This document shows, one piece after another, positions 11,101-21,800 of a stretch of DNA of 64,000 bases. Source of the stretch: Nymphaea colorata (Eukaryota > Streptophyta > Magnoliopsida > Nymphaeales > Nymphaeaceae); contig NC_045147.1 of the NCBI RefSeq assembly GCF_008831285.2, positions 19,596,581-19,660,580 on the forward strand. The letters are read 5' to 3'. Within the stretch, counting starts at the first letter, position 1, and the number at the start of each line of letters is the position of its first letter. Below the pieces are notes generated by a model. The model was not told where the DNA came from. It saw only the letters and a program-made list of their open reading frames with translations, and did not search any database. The position numbers and the translations under genes are program-made.

Positions 11101-12466
11101 ATATAAAGCTCGTCTGGTTGCAAAGGGGTTCAGCCAGAAGTATGGGATTGACTATCTTGAGACCTTTGCCCCTGTTGCAAAATTGAAGACCGTGAGGGTT
11201 ATTCTTGCTCTTGCTGTGCACAGGAAGTGGCGCATGGACCAGCTTGATGTTAAAAATGCATTCTTGAACGGCCATTTGGAGGAAGAAGTCTATATGAGCA
11301 TGCCTCCCGGGTATGTTCAAGAGGGAAAATGTTGTCACCTCAAGAAAGCTTTGTATGGCTTGAAGCAGTCACCGAGAGCTTGGTTTGAGAGACTAAGGAT
11401 CGTCATGAAGTCTACTGGGTACAAGCAAGGAAATGGAGATCATACCCTATTCATAAAGCAGAGAGATGGTCTGGTGAGTCTTCTCCTTGTCTACGTTGAT
11501 GATATGATTGTCACTGGCAGTGATGAGGAAGAAAACAAGAAGATGAAGGAGAGATTAGCTAAAGAATTCGACCTCAAGGATCTGGGTAAACTGAGATACT
11601 TTCTGGGGATAGAGATTGCTCGATCAGAGACAGGGCTGGTTATGAATCAAAGGAAGTACACTCTTGACTTACTAAAGGAGACAGGTAAACTTGGTTGTCG
11701 GCCCTATCTTACTCCTATGGAATCGGGGACTAAGATAAGTATCAAGACAGGCACTATTCTGGATGAGGAAGGAAAAGGGCGATATCAGAGGTTAGTAGGT
11801 AAGCTTATCTATCTTACTCTTACTCGCCCTGATATCACGTATGCGGTAAATGTGCTAAGTCAATTTATGCATGCTCCCACGGATTGTCACTGGAAGAGTG
11901 CAGAAAGAGTGTTGGGATATCTAAAGAATGACCCAGGAAAAGGACTGCTGTATACTCGACAAGACAAACTTACTATTGAGGGCTACTCAGATGCAGATTG
12001 GGCAGGTTGCACTGACACAAGGAGGTCCACTACAGGGTATTGTATTTTTCTTGGAGGTAACCTAGTTGTTTGGAGAAGCAAGAGGCAAGAAGTGTGTTCG
12101 AGGTCTAGTGCTGAGGCTGAGTACAGGGCTGTTGCAATGGGAGTTACAGAGATGCTGTGGCTGAAGATCCTTTTGACTGATATTGGTGTGGAACTGGAAG
12201 ATAAAATGAAGATGTACTGTGACAACAAGTCTGCGATTAATCTTGCCAATAATCCAGTTCTACATGACAGGACCAAACATGTGGAGATTGACCGTCACTT
12301 TATCCGGGAACGCATTGACTCAAAGGAGCTGATTCTGCCATATATGAAGTCTGAAGATCAAGTTGCAGACGTCCTAACTAAAGGGCTTTGTACTTCTTCA
12401 TTCGAAAAAAATGTTAGCAAGCTCGGCATGTTTGACATGTATGCCAAGCTTGAGGGGGAGTGTTAG
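8156..12466 (+). CDS. copia-1 gag-pol polyprotein
   Basis: Retrotransposon polyprotein making capsid, protease, integrase, reverse transcriptase and RNase H. The open frame begins at 8126 (1446 codons), but I prefer the ATG at 8156 (MADVMGTQK, good context with G at +4), giving 1436 aa. Residues counted from 8126: gag about 30-250; zinc knuckle CTHCNKLGHSVDFC about 260; protease DSGA about 362; GAG-pre-integrase with CEVC; integrase D-D-E in HSDVWGP (about 555), FRTDNA (about 619) and AERKNR (about 656); reverse transcriptase with YVDD (about 1123); RNase H from YSDADWAG (about 1286) to the end. No stop or frameshift is present. The frame runs through the purine tract, and its stop (TAG, 12464-12466) lies inside the 3' LTR. 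The GC-rich leader 7768-8155 (CCGCCGTC-type runs) is untranslated. Confidence 0.95.
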   Translation: MADVMGTQKDAVLDAGSASKTENVPIQVTSIRLTKDNYLSWSAALEIGITSRGRLSYITGDKPAPIKSDPQWATWALEDSQVKVWIISSVSSDIQPLILRKPTSFDMWTVLAKMYGRKKRHLRTYQIKRSIYSLTQGDLSVAAFYAALKTKWEELDYHVTDEWKCGSDHSLYWEKEWMDRTFLFLGGLRDEFESIRSQILNGDEIPGIEEVYARVESEEQRRQVMHLDTGHGPSAFVSRASGTGQRPARHCTHCNKLGHSVDFCWDLHPEKRLVRGRPPSGKRSPSVSDSSQSNSSSGAKSKLSPAQLKELQAYISRLSTTPEESSTSEGAQLAQALVASTDQGNPSLGDWIVDSGATHHMTGDSKLFQEYQLSSGKQRVSMADGSSISVAGKGSLSLLNKYRLHNALHVPNIPVNLLSVSSITKELNCNLIFSADHCSLQDLVTGKKIGIGSVTDGLYRLPVQVASALISATSGHLSGVNDRSTVLRWHERLGHLPFQLIKKLFPHLFASVSIDSFACEVCQLAKHVRASYPISLNKTTHPFALVHSDVWGPSGVPTCGGCHYFLTLIDDYSRCTFVYLLRDRSQVPAVVKNFVAFVETQFHTTVQAFRTDNAREYVSQSLDAFLKGKGIVHETSCSYTPPQNGIAERKNRHLLNVTRAIMFQRHVPKRYWGDALLTSAHLINRMPTRVLDGQSPYSTLWPTQNPWPLTPRVFGCSCFVHNHSPTLKKLDPRSIKGVFLGYSSTQKGYKCVDPTTSKVYVSRDVTFHEHESYFPVNPLQGECIGHKGEEYSSNQLIQFMEFLDYKVSPSVIDTVTVSNEKGSYMEGVTVDAQPTVARDHLFGQVYVRKEKATVEDVGDEDRTNPNPVISLDDPSPSNGELPIALRKGTRSCTSHPIQRFVSYAKLSTNYKCFITTLSKVVIPRSVDDAKDDPKWLHAMTEEMGALAKNKTWEVVDIPKGTHLVGSKWVYNVKYKPDGTVDRYKARLVAKGFSQKYGIDYLETFAPVAKLKTVRVILALAVHRKWRMDQLDVKNAFLNGHLEEEVYMSMPPGYVQEGKCCHLKKALYGLKQSPRAWFERLRIVMKSTGYKQGNGDHTLFIKQRDGLVSLLLVYVDDMIVTGSDEEENKKMKERLAKEFDLKDLGKLRYFLGIEIARSETGLVMNQRKYTLDLLKETGKLGCRPYLTPMESGTKISIKTGTILDEEGKGRYQRLVGKLIYLTLTRPDITYAVNVLSQFMHAPTDCHWKSAERVLGYLKNDPGKGLLYTRQDKLTIEGYSDADWAGCTDTRRSTTGYCIFLGGNLVVWRSKRQEVCSRSSAEAEYRAVAMGVTEMLWLKILLTDIGVELEDKMKMYCDNKSAINLANNPVLHDRTKHVEIDRHFIRERIDSKELILPYMKSEDQVADVLTKGLCTSSFEKNVSKLGMFDMYAKLEGEC
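12452..12460 (+). promoter_or_regulatory. Polypurine tract (copia-1)
   Basis: GAGGGGGAG abuts the TG of the 3' LTR and primes plus-strand DNA synthesis. It also codes for the last residues (EGE) of the polyprotein. The same nine bases are used by copia-2. Confidence 0.85.
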
Positions 12467-12745
12467 AATATGTTGTTGTGGGAACCGGGTCCATATCTGG
12501 ACCCGGTTCTATGGGGCGCGGGTACCGAGGCGAGCTCGGTACCCTAGGCGGCTTCTCCTCTCTCCCTCTATATATTGTCCTTATGTGTAAGTGTTGAATT
12601 GTGTGGAATAACATTTTCTCTCTCCTAGGGTTGCGGTTGTGCACCTAGGTTAGAGCTTCTCCGTGGTTTTTCACCTCTCTTTGAGGTTTTCCACGTATAT
12701 TGTGTGTTCCTTCTCTTTCTCTCCATCTTGGTGTGTGTTTCTACA
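12461..12745 (+). repeat. copia-1 3' LTR
   Basis: 285 bp, identical to 7470-7754, including both hairpins (12482-12509 and 12520-12544). It supplies the stop codon of the polyprotein. Confidence 0.95.
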
Positions 12746-14804
12746 CTCTCAAAATGAGAAGATCACATATCATTTACACCACATAATGTGAGCGCACTTG
12801 TCTAGTATTGCATGTTTTTCATTGACTTTCCTTTTGTCTTACGCATAACCTCCTAAAACTGACCATTATAGCAGTGCATCTAATAGGCCATGCATTGGTC
12901 GTGTCAACCAATCACACATTTATTTCAATTGCATCCAATTGGCATTAACAACTTGATCGTTGACATGTTGCTTCATCAAGATTTTACAGCAGTTCTCAAG
13001 TCTCACAGAACTGTTTTCCATTCTGCTGTACGGGGTTCATCGTATCATTTGCGCTCAAAATGAGATGATTACATAACATTTACATCAAATCTCTTGACTG
13101 CATTTGCCTAATATTGTTTGCTTTTCATTGACTTTTCTTTTGTCCTAAGCATAACCTCCTAAAAGCGACCATTATAGCAATGCATCTACTTGGTCATGCG
13201 TTGGTCGTGACAACCCGTCAACCAATTTTTTCAATTGCACCTAATTGGTTAAAAAGTTCCGCATGTTGTTTCATCAAGAACCTATAGCAGTCTCAGGCCT
13301 CACAAGACGCATTCTCTTTTGTTGTACGGGGTTCCTCATATCTTTTGCGCTCAAAATTAGACGATCATATATCATTTACATCACATCCCTTGAGCGCAAT
13401 TGTCAAGCATTGCATGTTGTTTATTGGCTTTCCTTTTGTCTTACGCATAACCTCATAAAACTGAGCATTATAGCAATCAATCTAGTTGGTCATGCATTGG
13501 TCGTGTCAACCAGTTAGCTATTTATTTCAATTGCATCTAATTGACATTTTTAACTTGATGTTCCGCATCTTGCTTCATCAAGATCCTAGAGCAGTTCCCA
13601 AATGAGACTATCACATATCATTTACATCACATCCCTGAACGTACTTTTCTAGTGTTGCATGCTTTTCATTGACAATCCTTTTGTCTTACACATAAACTCT
13701 TAAAACTGACCATTACACCAATGCATCTAGTTGGCCATGCATTGGTCGTGTCAACGAGTCAACCATTTGATTCAATTGCATCTAATTGAGATATTTTTAA
13801 CTTGATGGTGCGCATGTTGCTTCATCAAGATCCTATAGCAGTTCCAAAGTCTCACAAAACTGCTTTCCCTTTAGTTGAACGGGGTTCGTCGTATCTTTTT
13901 TGTTCAAAATGAGATGATCACATATCATTTACAACACATCCATTGGCACACTTGTCTAGTATTGCATGTTTATCTCTTGACTTTCCTTTTGCCTTACGCA
14001 TAACCTCCTAAAACTGACCATTATACCAATGCATCTAGTTGGTCATGCATTGGTCGTGTCAACCGGTTAGCTATTTATTTCAATTGCATTTAATTGACAT
14101 TTTTAACTTGATGTTCCGCATCTTGCTTCATCAAGATCCTAGAGCAGTTCTCAGGTCTCACAAGACTGCTTTCCCTTTGGTTGTACGGGGTTCATCGTAT
14201 CTTTTGCGCTCAAAAGGAGACTATTACATATCATTTACATCATATTCCCTGAACGCACTTTTCTAGTGTTGCATGCTTTTCATTGACTATCCTTTTGCCT
14301 TACACATAACCTCTTAAAACTGACCATTATACCAATGCATCTAGTTGGCCATGCATTGGTCGTGTCAACGAGTCAGCCATTTATTTCAATTGCATCTAAT
14401 TCAGATATTCTCAACTTGATGGTGCGCATGTTGCTTCATCAAGATCCTATAGCAGTTCCGAGGTCTGACAAAACTGTTTTCCCTTTTGTTGCACGGGGTT
14501 CATCGTAACATTTACACTCAAAATGAGACTATCACATATCATTTACATCACATCCCCAGAACGTACTTTTCTAGTGTTGCATGCTTTTCATTGACTATCC
14601 TTTTGTCTTACACATAACTTTTAAAACTGACCATTATACCAATGCATCTAGTTGGCCATGCATTGGTCGTTTCAACGAGTCAGCCATTATTTCAATGGCA
14701 GATAATTGAGATATTTTTAACTTGATGGTGCGCATGTTGCTTCATGAAGATCCTATATCAGTTCCGAGGTCTCACAAAACTGTTTTCCCTTTTGTTGCAC
14801 GGGG
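12746..14804. repeat. 305-bp tandem array, segment 4
   Basis: Resumes the unit broken by copia-1. It is collinear with 3609-5655 (offset 9137, changing to 9148 after about 13,480, where this copy has 11 extra bases 'atgcattggtc'). The paralogy shows that these units belong to the second copy of a block of about 3.9 kb. Confidence 0.85.
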
Positions 14805-15452
14805 TTATCATGATACAATTTTCGGGCGTCCTGTGAGTGGTCTCCAAAGCATCCCAACAAACAAGTTCAAAAGACATGAGTAATGTGAAAATGATCTTTG
14901 TCCGTGGAACAAAGATAACAATCTTCCATGTACAATTATAACGTACGAAATATCCAATACAAAATCTTGCAATAGGAGACATCAAAGATAATTTTCCAAG
15001 GTTAAAATATCCAAACTTGATCCAAATATTTATATCAATCTTCTTGACGACATTGTCCAAAGAACAATTGAGTATCATAAATTGCTCACATAGTATACGT
15101 CACTTTGCCTAAAATCGTCAACAATCAACTTCCCGAACCGCCAGTCATACATCCAACATTTATTCGATGACAAACAATTTCATACCAATGATACACGATG
15201 TAATATTGGGACTTTGGATCAGAGGCCTGACCTGACCCGAATAAGCTGTTGAGCTCAAATTTAAAATCTCGGTTTGAATAAGGGGTCTAATCTGATTTGT
15301 CTTAGGTGTTGGATTTTTATTTGGGACCATAATTTGGGTTAGAGGCTGAATCTGATTCAATTAAGATGTTGAATTTGGATCAGAGGTCTCATATGATCCT
15401 GTATAGATACTGGAACTCAGGTCATGGGTCCGGACTGGTGGTCTCATCTGTG
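14805..15452. repeat. R2 repeat block, copy 4
   Basis: Same entry point in the 305-bp unit as other copies. It is collinear with 5656-6227 at offset 9148, and keeps the distal part (to 'ggtctcatctgtgtcc') that copy 2 lacks, so it is a full-length R2 unit. Confidence 0.8.
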
Positions 15453-18400
15453 TCCTAAAACTGACTATTATACCAATGCATCTAATTGGTCGTGTCAACC
15501 AGTCAGCTACTTATTTCAATTGATCTAATTGACATTAATAACTTGATGGCAGGCATGTTGTTTCACCAAGATCTTAGAGCAGTTCTCAGGTCTCGCAGGA
15601 CTGCTTTTCCGTTTGTTGTACGAGGTTTATCGTATCTTTTGCACTCAAAATGAAACGATCACATGTCATTTACATCTCTTGACTTTCCTTTTGTCCTACG
15701 CATAACCTCCTAAAACCGACCATTATAGCAATGCATCTAGTAGGTCACGCATTGGTCGTGTTAACCAGTCAACCATTTATTTCAATTGCATCAAATTGAC
15801 ATTTTTAGTTTGGTGGCGCGCATTTTGCTTGATCAAGATCCTAGAGCAGTTCCATGGTCTCACAGGACTGATTTCCCATTTGTTGAACGGGATTCATCGT
15901 CTCTTTTCAGCTCAAAATGAGAAGATCACATATCATTTACATCACATAATGTGAGCGCAGTTGTCTAGTATTGCATGTTTTTCATTGACTTTCCTTTTGT
16001 CTTATGCATAACCTCCTAAAACTGACCATTATAGCAGTGCATCTAATAGGCCATGCATTGGTCGTGTTAAACAATCACACATTTATTTCAATTGCATCTA
16101 ATTGACATTAACAACTTGATGGTTGACATGTTGCTTCATCAAGATTTTAGAGCAGTTCTCAAGTCTCACAGGGCTGTTTTCCATTCTGTTGTAAGGGGTT
16201 CATCGTATCATCTGCACTCAAAATGAGATGATCACATAACATGTACATCAAATCTCTATTGCTAGTTTTTCAATGACTTTCCTTTTGTCCTACGCATAAC
16301 CTCCTAAAACTGACCATTATACCAATGCATCTAGTTGGTCATGCATTGGTCGTGGCAACCTGTCAACCATTTATTTCAATTGCATCTAATTGACATCTTT
16401 AGCTTGATGTTCCGCATGTTGCTTCATCAAGATCCTATAGCAGTCTCAGGCCTCACAAGACGCATTCTCTTTTGTTGTACGGGGTTCCTCATATCTTTTG
16501 CGCTCAAAATTAGACGATCATATATCATTTACATCACATCCCTTGAGCGCAATTGTCAAGCATTGCATGTTGTTTATTGGCTTTCCTTTTGTCTTACGCA
16601 TAACCTCATAAAACTGACCATTATAGCAATGCATCTAGTTGATCATGCATTGGTCGTGTCAACCAGTCAGGTATTTATTTCAATTGCATCTAACTGACAT
16701 TTTTAACTTGATGTTCCGCATCTTGCTTCATCAAGATCCTAGAAAAGTTCCCAGGTCACACAAGACTGTTTTCCGTTTTGTTGTGCGGAGTTCATCATAT
16801 CTTTTGTGCTTAAAATGAGGCTATCACATATCATTTACATCATATCCACTGAACGTACTTTTCTAGTGTTGCATTCTTTTCATTGACTATCCTTTTGTCT
16901 TACACATAACCTCCTAAAACTGACCATTATACCAATGCATTTAGTTGGCCATGCATTGGTGCGCATGTTGCTTCATCAAGATCCTATAGCAGTTCCGAGG
17001 TCTCACAAAACTGCGTTCCCTTTAGTTGAACGGGGTTCATCGTATCTTTTGTGTTCAAAATGAGATGATCACAGATCATTTACAACACATCCCTTGGCAC
17101 ACTTGTCCAGTATTGCATGTTTATCTCTTGACTTTTCTTTTGTCTTACGCATAACCTCCTAAAACTGAACATTATACCAATGCATCTAGTTGGCCAAGCA
17201 TTGGTCGTTGTCAACCAGTTAGCTATTTATTTCAATTGCATTTAATTGACATTTTTAACTTGATGTTCCACATATTGCTTCATCAAGATCCTAGAGCAGT
17301 TCTCAGGTCTCACAAGACTGCTTTCCCTTTTGTTGTACGAGGTTCATCGTATCTTGTGCGCTCAAAATGAGACTATCATATATCATTTACATTATATCCC
17401 CTGAACATACTTTTCTAGTGTTGCATGCATTTCATTGACTATCCTTTTGTCTTACACGTAACCTCCTAAAACTGGAAATTATACCAATGCATCTAGTTGG
17501 CCATGCATTGGTCGTGTCAACGAGTCAGCCATTTATTTCAATTGCATCTAATTGAGATATTTTTAACTTGACGGTGCGCATGTTGCTTCACCAAGATCCT
17601 ATAGCAGTTTCGAGGTCTCACAAAACTGTTTTCCTTTTGTTGTACGGGGTTCATCGTATCTTTTGCGCTCAAAATGAGACTATCACATATCATTTACATC
17701 ATATCCGCCGAACGTACTTTTCTAGTGTTGCATGTTTTTCATTGACTCTCCTTTCGTCTTACACATAACCTCCTAAAACTAACCATTATACCAATGCATC
17801 TCGTTGGCCATGCATTGGTCTTGTCAACGAGTTAGCCATTTATTTCAATTGCATCTAATTGAGATATTTTTAACTTGATGGTGCGCATGTTGCTTCATCA
17901 AGATCCTATAGCAGTTCTGAGGTCTCACAAAACTGTTTTCCCTTTCGTTGTATGGGGTTCATCATAGCTTTTGCTATCAAAATGAGACTATCACATCTAT
18001 CATTTACATCACATCCCCTGAACGTACTTTTCTAGTGTTGCATGCTTTTCATTGACTATCCTTTTGTCTTAGACATAGCTCCTAAAACTGACCATTATAC
18101 CAATGCATCTAGTTGGCCATACATTGGTTGTGTCAATGAGTCAGCCATTTATTTCAATTGCATCTAATTGAGATATTTTTAACTTGACGTTCTGCATCTT
18201 TCTTCATCAAGATCCTAGAGCAGTTCTCAGGTCTCACAAGACTGCTTTCCCTTTTGTTGTACGGGGTTCATCGTATCTTTTGCGCTCAAAATGAGACTAT
18301 CACGTATCATTTACATCATATCCCCTGAACGCACTTTTCTAGTGTTGCATGCTTTTCATTGACTATCCTTTTGCCTTACACATAACCTCCTAAAACTGAC

Positions 18401-18880
18401 CATTATACCAATGCATCTAGTTGGCCATGCATTGGTCGTGTCAACGAGTCAGCCATTTATTTTAATTGCATCTAATTCAGATATTTTTAACTTGATGGTG
18501 CGCATGTTGCTTCATCAAGATCCTATAGCAGTTCCGTGGTCTTACAAAACTGTTTTCCCTTTTGTTGAACGGGGTTCATCCTATCTTTTGCACTCAAAAT
18601 GAGACTATCACATATCATTTACATCACATCCCCTGAACGTACTTTTCTTGTGTTCCATGCTTTTCATTGACTATCCTTTTGTCTTACACATAACTCCTAA
18701 AACTGACCATTATACCAATGCATCTAGTTGGCCATGCATTGGTCGTGTCAACGAGTCAGCCATTTATTTCAATTGCATCTAATTGAGATATTTTTAAATT
18801 GATGATGCGCATGTTGCTTCATCAAGTTCCTATAGCAGTTCCGAGGTCTCACAAAACTGTTTTCCCTTTTGTTGCACGAG
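15453..18880. repeat. 305-bp tandem array, segment 5
   Basis: About eleven 305-bp units. The part from 16363 on is the right copy of the segmental duplicate of 1-2240. Units before it resemble 3143-4100 but are more diverged than the other paralogous pairs. Confidence 0.85.
16363..18602. repeat. Segmental duplicate, right copy (partner 1-2240)
   Basis: Matches the left edge of the window at a constant offset of 16,362, with only scattered substitutions (for example 'tatatcattt' for 'tatattattt' near 16,522). The true left boundary is not visible because the partner begins at base 1. Confidence 0.85.
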
Positions 18881-21800
18881 GTTTATCATGATACAATTTT
18901 CGGGCATCCTGTGAGTGGTCTCCAAAGCATCCAAAGGACATGAGTAATATTAAAATGACCTTTGTCCGTGGAACAAAGATTACAATCTTCCATGTACAAT
19001 TACAACGTACGAAATACCCAATACAAAATCTTGCAATAGGAGACATCAAAGATAATTTTCCAAGGTTGAAATATCCAAATTTGATCCAAATATTTATATC
19101 AATCTTCTTGACGACATTGACCAAAGAACAATTGAATATCATAAATTGTTCACATAGTATACGTCACTTTGTCTAAAATCGTCAACAATCAACTTCCCGA
19201 ACCGCTAGTCATACATCCAACATTTATTTGATGACAAACAATTTCATACCAATGATACACGATGTCATATTGGGACTTTGGATCAGAGGTCTGACCTGAC
19301 CCGGATAAGCTGTTGAGCTCAAATTTAAAATCTTGGTTTGAATCAGGGGTCTAATCTGATTCGTCTTACGTGTTGGATTTTGATTTGGGATCATGATTTG
19401 GGTTAGAGGCTGAATCTGATTCAATTAAGATGTTGAATTTGGATGAAAGGTCTCATATGATCATGTATAGATGTTGGAACTCAGATCATGGGTCCGGACC
19501 AAAGGTCTCATCTGTCCGGCTTTAGGTGTTTGCAACTAGAGTCTAGATCACAGGTCTAATATGATTTTATTTAGATGTTGTACTTGGGTTTGGATTTATG
19601 TCTATGATCTCAATGTACAATCCACTTTTTAGCATCGTGTCGGCGATCTCCTAAGCTTCCCAATAAACAAGTTGAAAGGTCACAAGTAATTAAAATGATC
19701 ATTGTCCCAACGATAAAGATTTTAATTTTCGATGCACATTCAATGGATATGAAATATTCAATACAAAATCTTTGAATGGGGAGCATCAAAGATAATTATC
19801 CAACTTTGGGATATCATAATCCATGATTCAAATATTCATATCAATCTTCTTGGCAAAATAATTCAAAGAATCATTGAAGATCACAAAATGTTCATATAGT
19901 ATAGTCCTCCTTTTCTAAAATAGTCCACAATCAACTTCTCGAACCATCAATCATACGTCCAACATTTATTTGATGAGAAAGAATATCATAGAAATGATAG
20001 AAGATGTCAAATGGGAATTTGGATCAGAGGTCTGATCTGACCCGGAGAAGGTGTTGAACTTGGATTTAACATCTTGGTATGAATCAGAAGTCTAATCCAA
20101 TCCGGCATAAGTGTTGGACTTTGGTTTGGGATCAATGATTTGAATAAGACGCTTAACCTGATTCATATCTTGGGCCTGGACCAGAGGTCTTATCTGTCCG
20201 CCTTTAGGTGTTGGATTTGGATTTTGCAACAAGAGTGGAAATCACAAGTCTAATATGATCGCATTTAAATGTTGTGCTTGATTTGCATTTATGTATAGGA
20301 TCGGGATCTACGATAAACTTTTTGGGCATCCTCTGAGTGATCTCCAAAGCATCCCAATAGACAAGTTGAAAGGACATGAGTAATGTAAAAATGATCTTTG
20401 TCCAATGGACAAAGATTTCAATCTTCCATGTACAATTATAACACATCAAATATTCAATACAAAATTTTACAACGGGAGACATCAAAGGTAATTTTCCAAG
20501 GTTGAAATATCCAAATTTGATCCAAATATTTATATCAATCTTCTTGACGACATTGTCCAAAGAACAATTGAATATCATTAATTGTTCACATATATACATC
20601 ATTTCGTCTAAAATTGTCAACAATCAACTTCTCAAACCACCAGTCATACATCCAACATTTATTTGATGACAAACAATATCATACCAATGATACACGATGT
20701 CATATTGGGACTTTGGATCAGAGGTCTGACCTGACCCGGATAAGCCGTTGAGCTCAAATTTAAAATCTCGGTTTGAATCAGGAGTCTAATCTAATTTGTC
20801 TTAGGTGTTCGATTTTGATTTGGGACAAATGATTTGGATTAGAGGTTGAATCTGACTCAATTAAGATGTTGAATTTGGATCAAGGGTCTCATCTGATCCG
20901 TGGTATAGATGTTGAAACATAGGTCTTATCTGTCCGGCTTTAGGTGTTTGCAACTAGAGTCTAGATCACAGGTCTAATATGATCTTATTTAGATGTTGTA
21001 CTTGGGTTTGGATTTATGTCAATGATCGCGATCTACAATCCACTTTTTTGCATCGTGTGGGCGATCTCTTAAGTTTCCCAATAAACAAGTTCAAAGGTCA
21101 TAAGTAATGAAAATGATCATTGTGCCAAAGATAAGGATTTTAATTTTCCATGCACATTTATTACACATGAAATATTCAATACAAAATCTATGAATGAGGA
21201 ACATCAAAGGTAATTATCCAACTTTGGGATCTCCTAATCCATGATTCAAATATTTATATGAATCTTCTTGGCAAAATAATCCAAAGAATCATTGCAGATC
21301 ACAAACTGTTCATTAGTATGCTTCTCCTTTTCTAAAATAGTCCACAATCAACTTCTTGAACCGTCAGTCATACGTTCAACATTTATTTGATGAGAAAGAA
21401 TATCATAGAAATGATAGAAGATGTCAAATGGGAATTTGGATCAGAGGTCTGATCTGACCCGGAGAAGGTGTTGAACTCGGATTTAACATCTCGATATGAA
21501 TCAGAAGTCTAATCCAATCTGGCATAAGTGTTGGATTTTGGTTTGGGATCAATGATTTGAATAAGACGCTTAACCTGATTCATATCTTGGGCATGGACCA
21601 GAGGTCTTATATGTCTGCCTTTAGGTGTTGGATTTGGATTTTGCAACAAGTGTGTAAATCACGTCTAATATGATCGCATTTAAATGTTGTGCTTCGATTT
21701 GCATTTAAGTATAGGATCGGGATCTACGTTACACTTTTCGAGCATCCTGTGAGTGATCTCCAAAGCATCCCAATAAACAAGTTGAAAAGACATGAGTAAT

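Larger units (their letters stand above)
7470..12745 (+). mobile_element. Complete Ty1/copia LTR retrotransposon (copia-1), 5276 bp
   Basis: A full-length element. It has two 285-bp LTRs (7470-7754 and 12461-12745) that I find identical base for base, both starting TG and ending CA. A 5-bp target duplication CTCTC lies at 7465-7469 and 12746-12750. A primer-binding site starts directly after the left LTR, and a purine tract GAGGGGGAG (12452-12460) lies directly before the right LTR. One uninterrupted gag-pol frame fills the inside. The domain order (integrase before reverse transcriptase) is copia. Identical LTRs and an intact frame mean a very recent, possibly still active, insertion. The paralogous site at 3609-3613 is empty. 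Confidence 0.97.

Noticed and set aside
1-19500. Recurring open frames of 60-120 codons on both strands (for example 16,335-16,697 plus and 2443-2769 minus) with similar protein sequences
   Set aside because: They recur because the DNA repeat recurs. They start and stop at repeat-dependent places, have no family signature, and frameshift between copies, so they are not genes.
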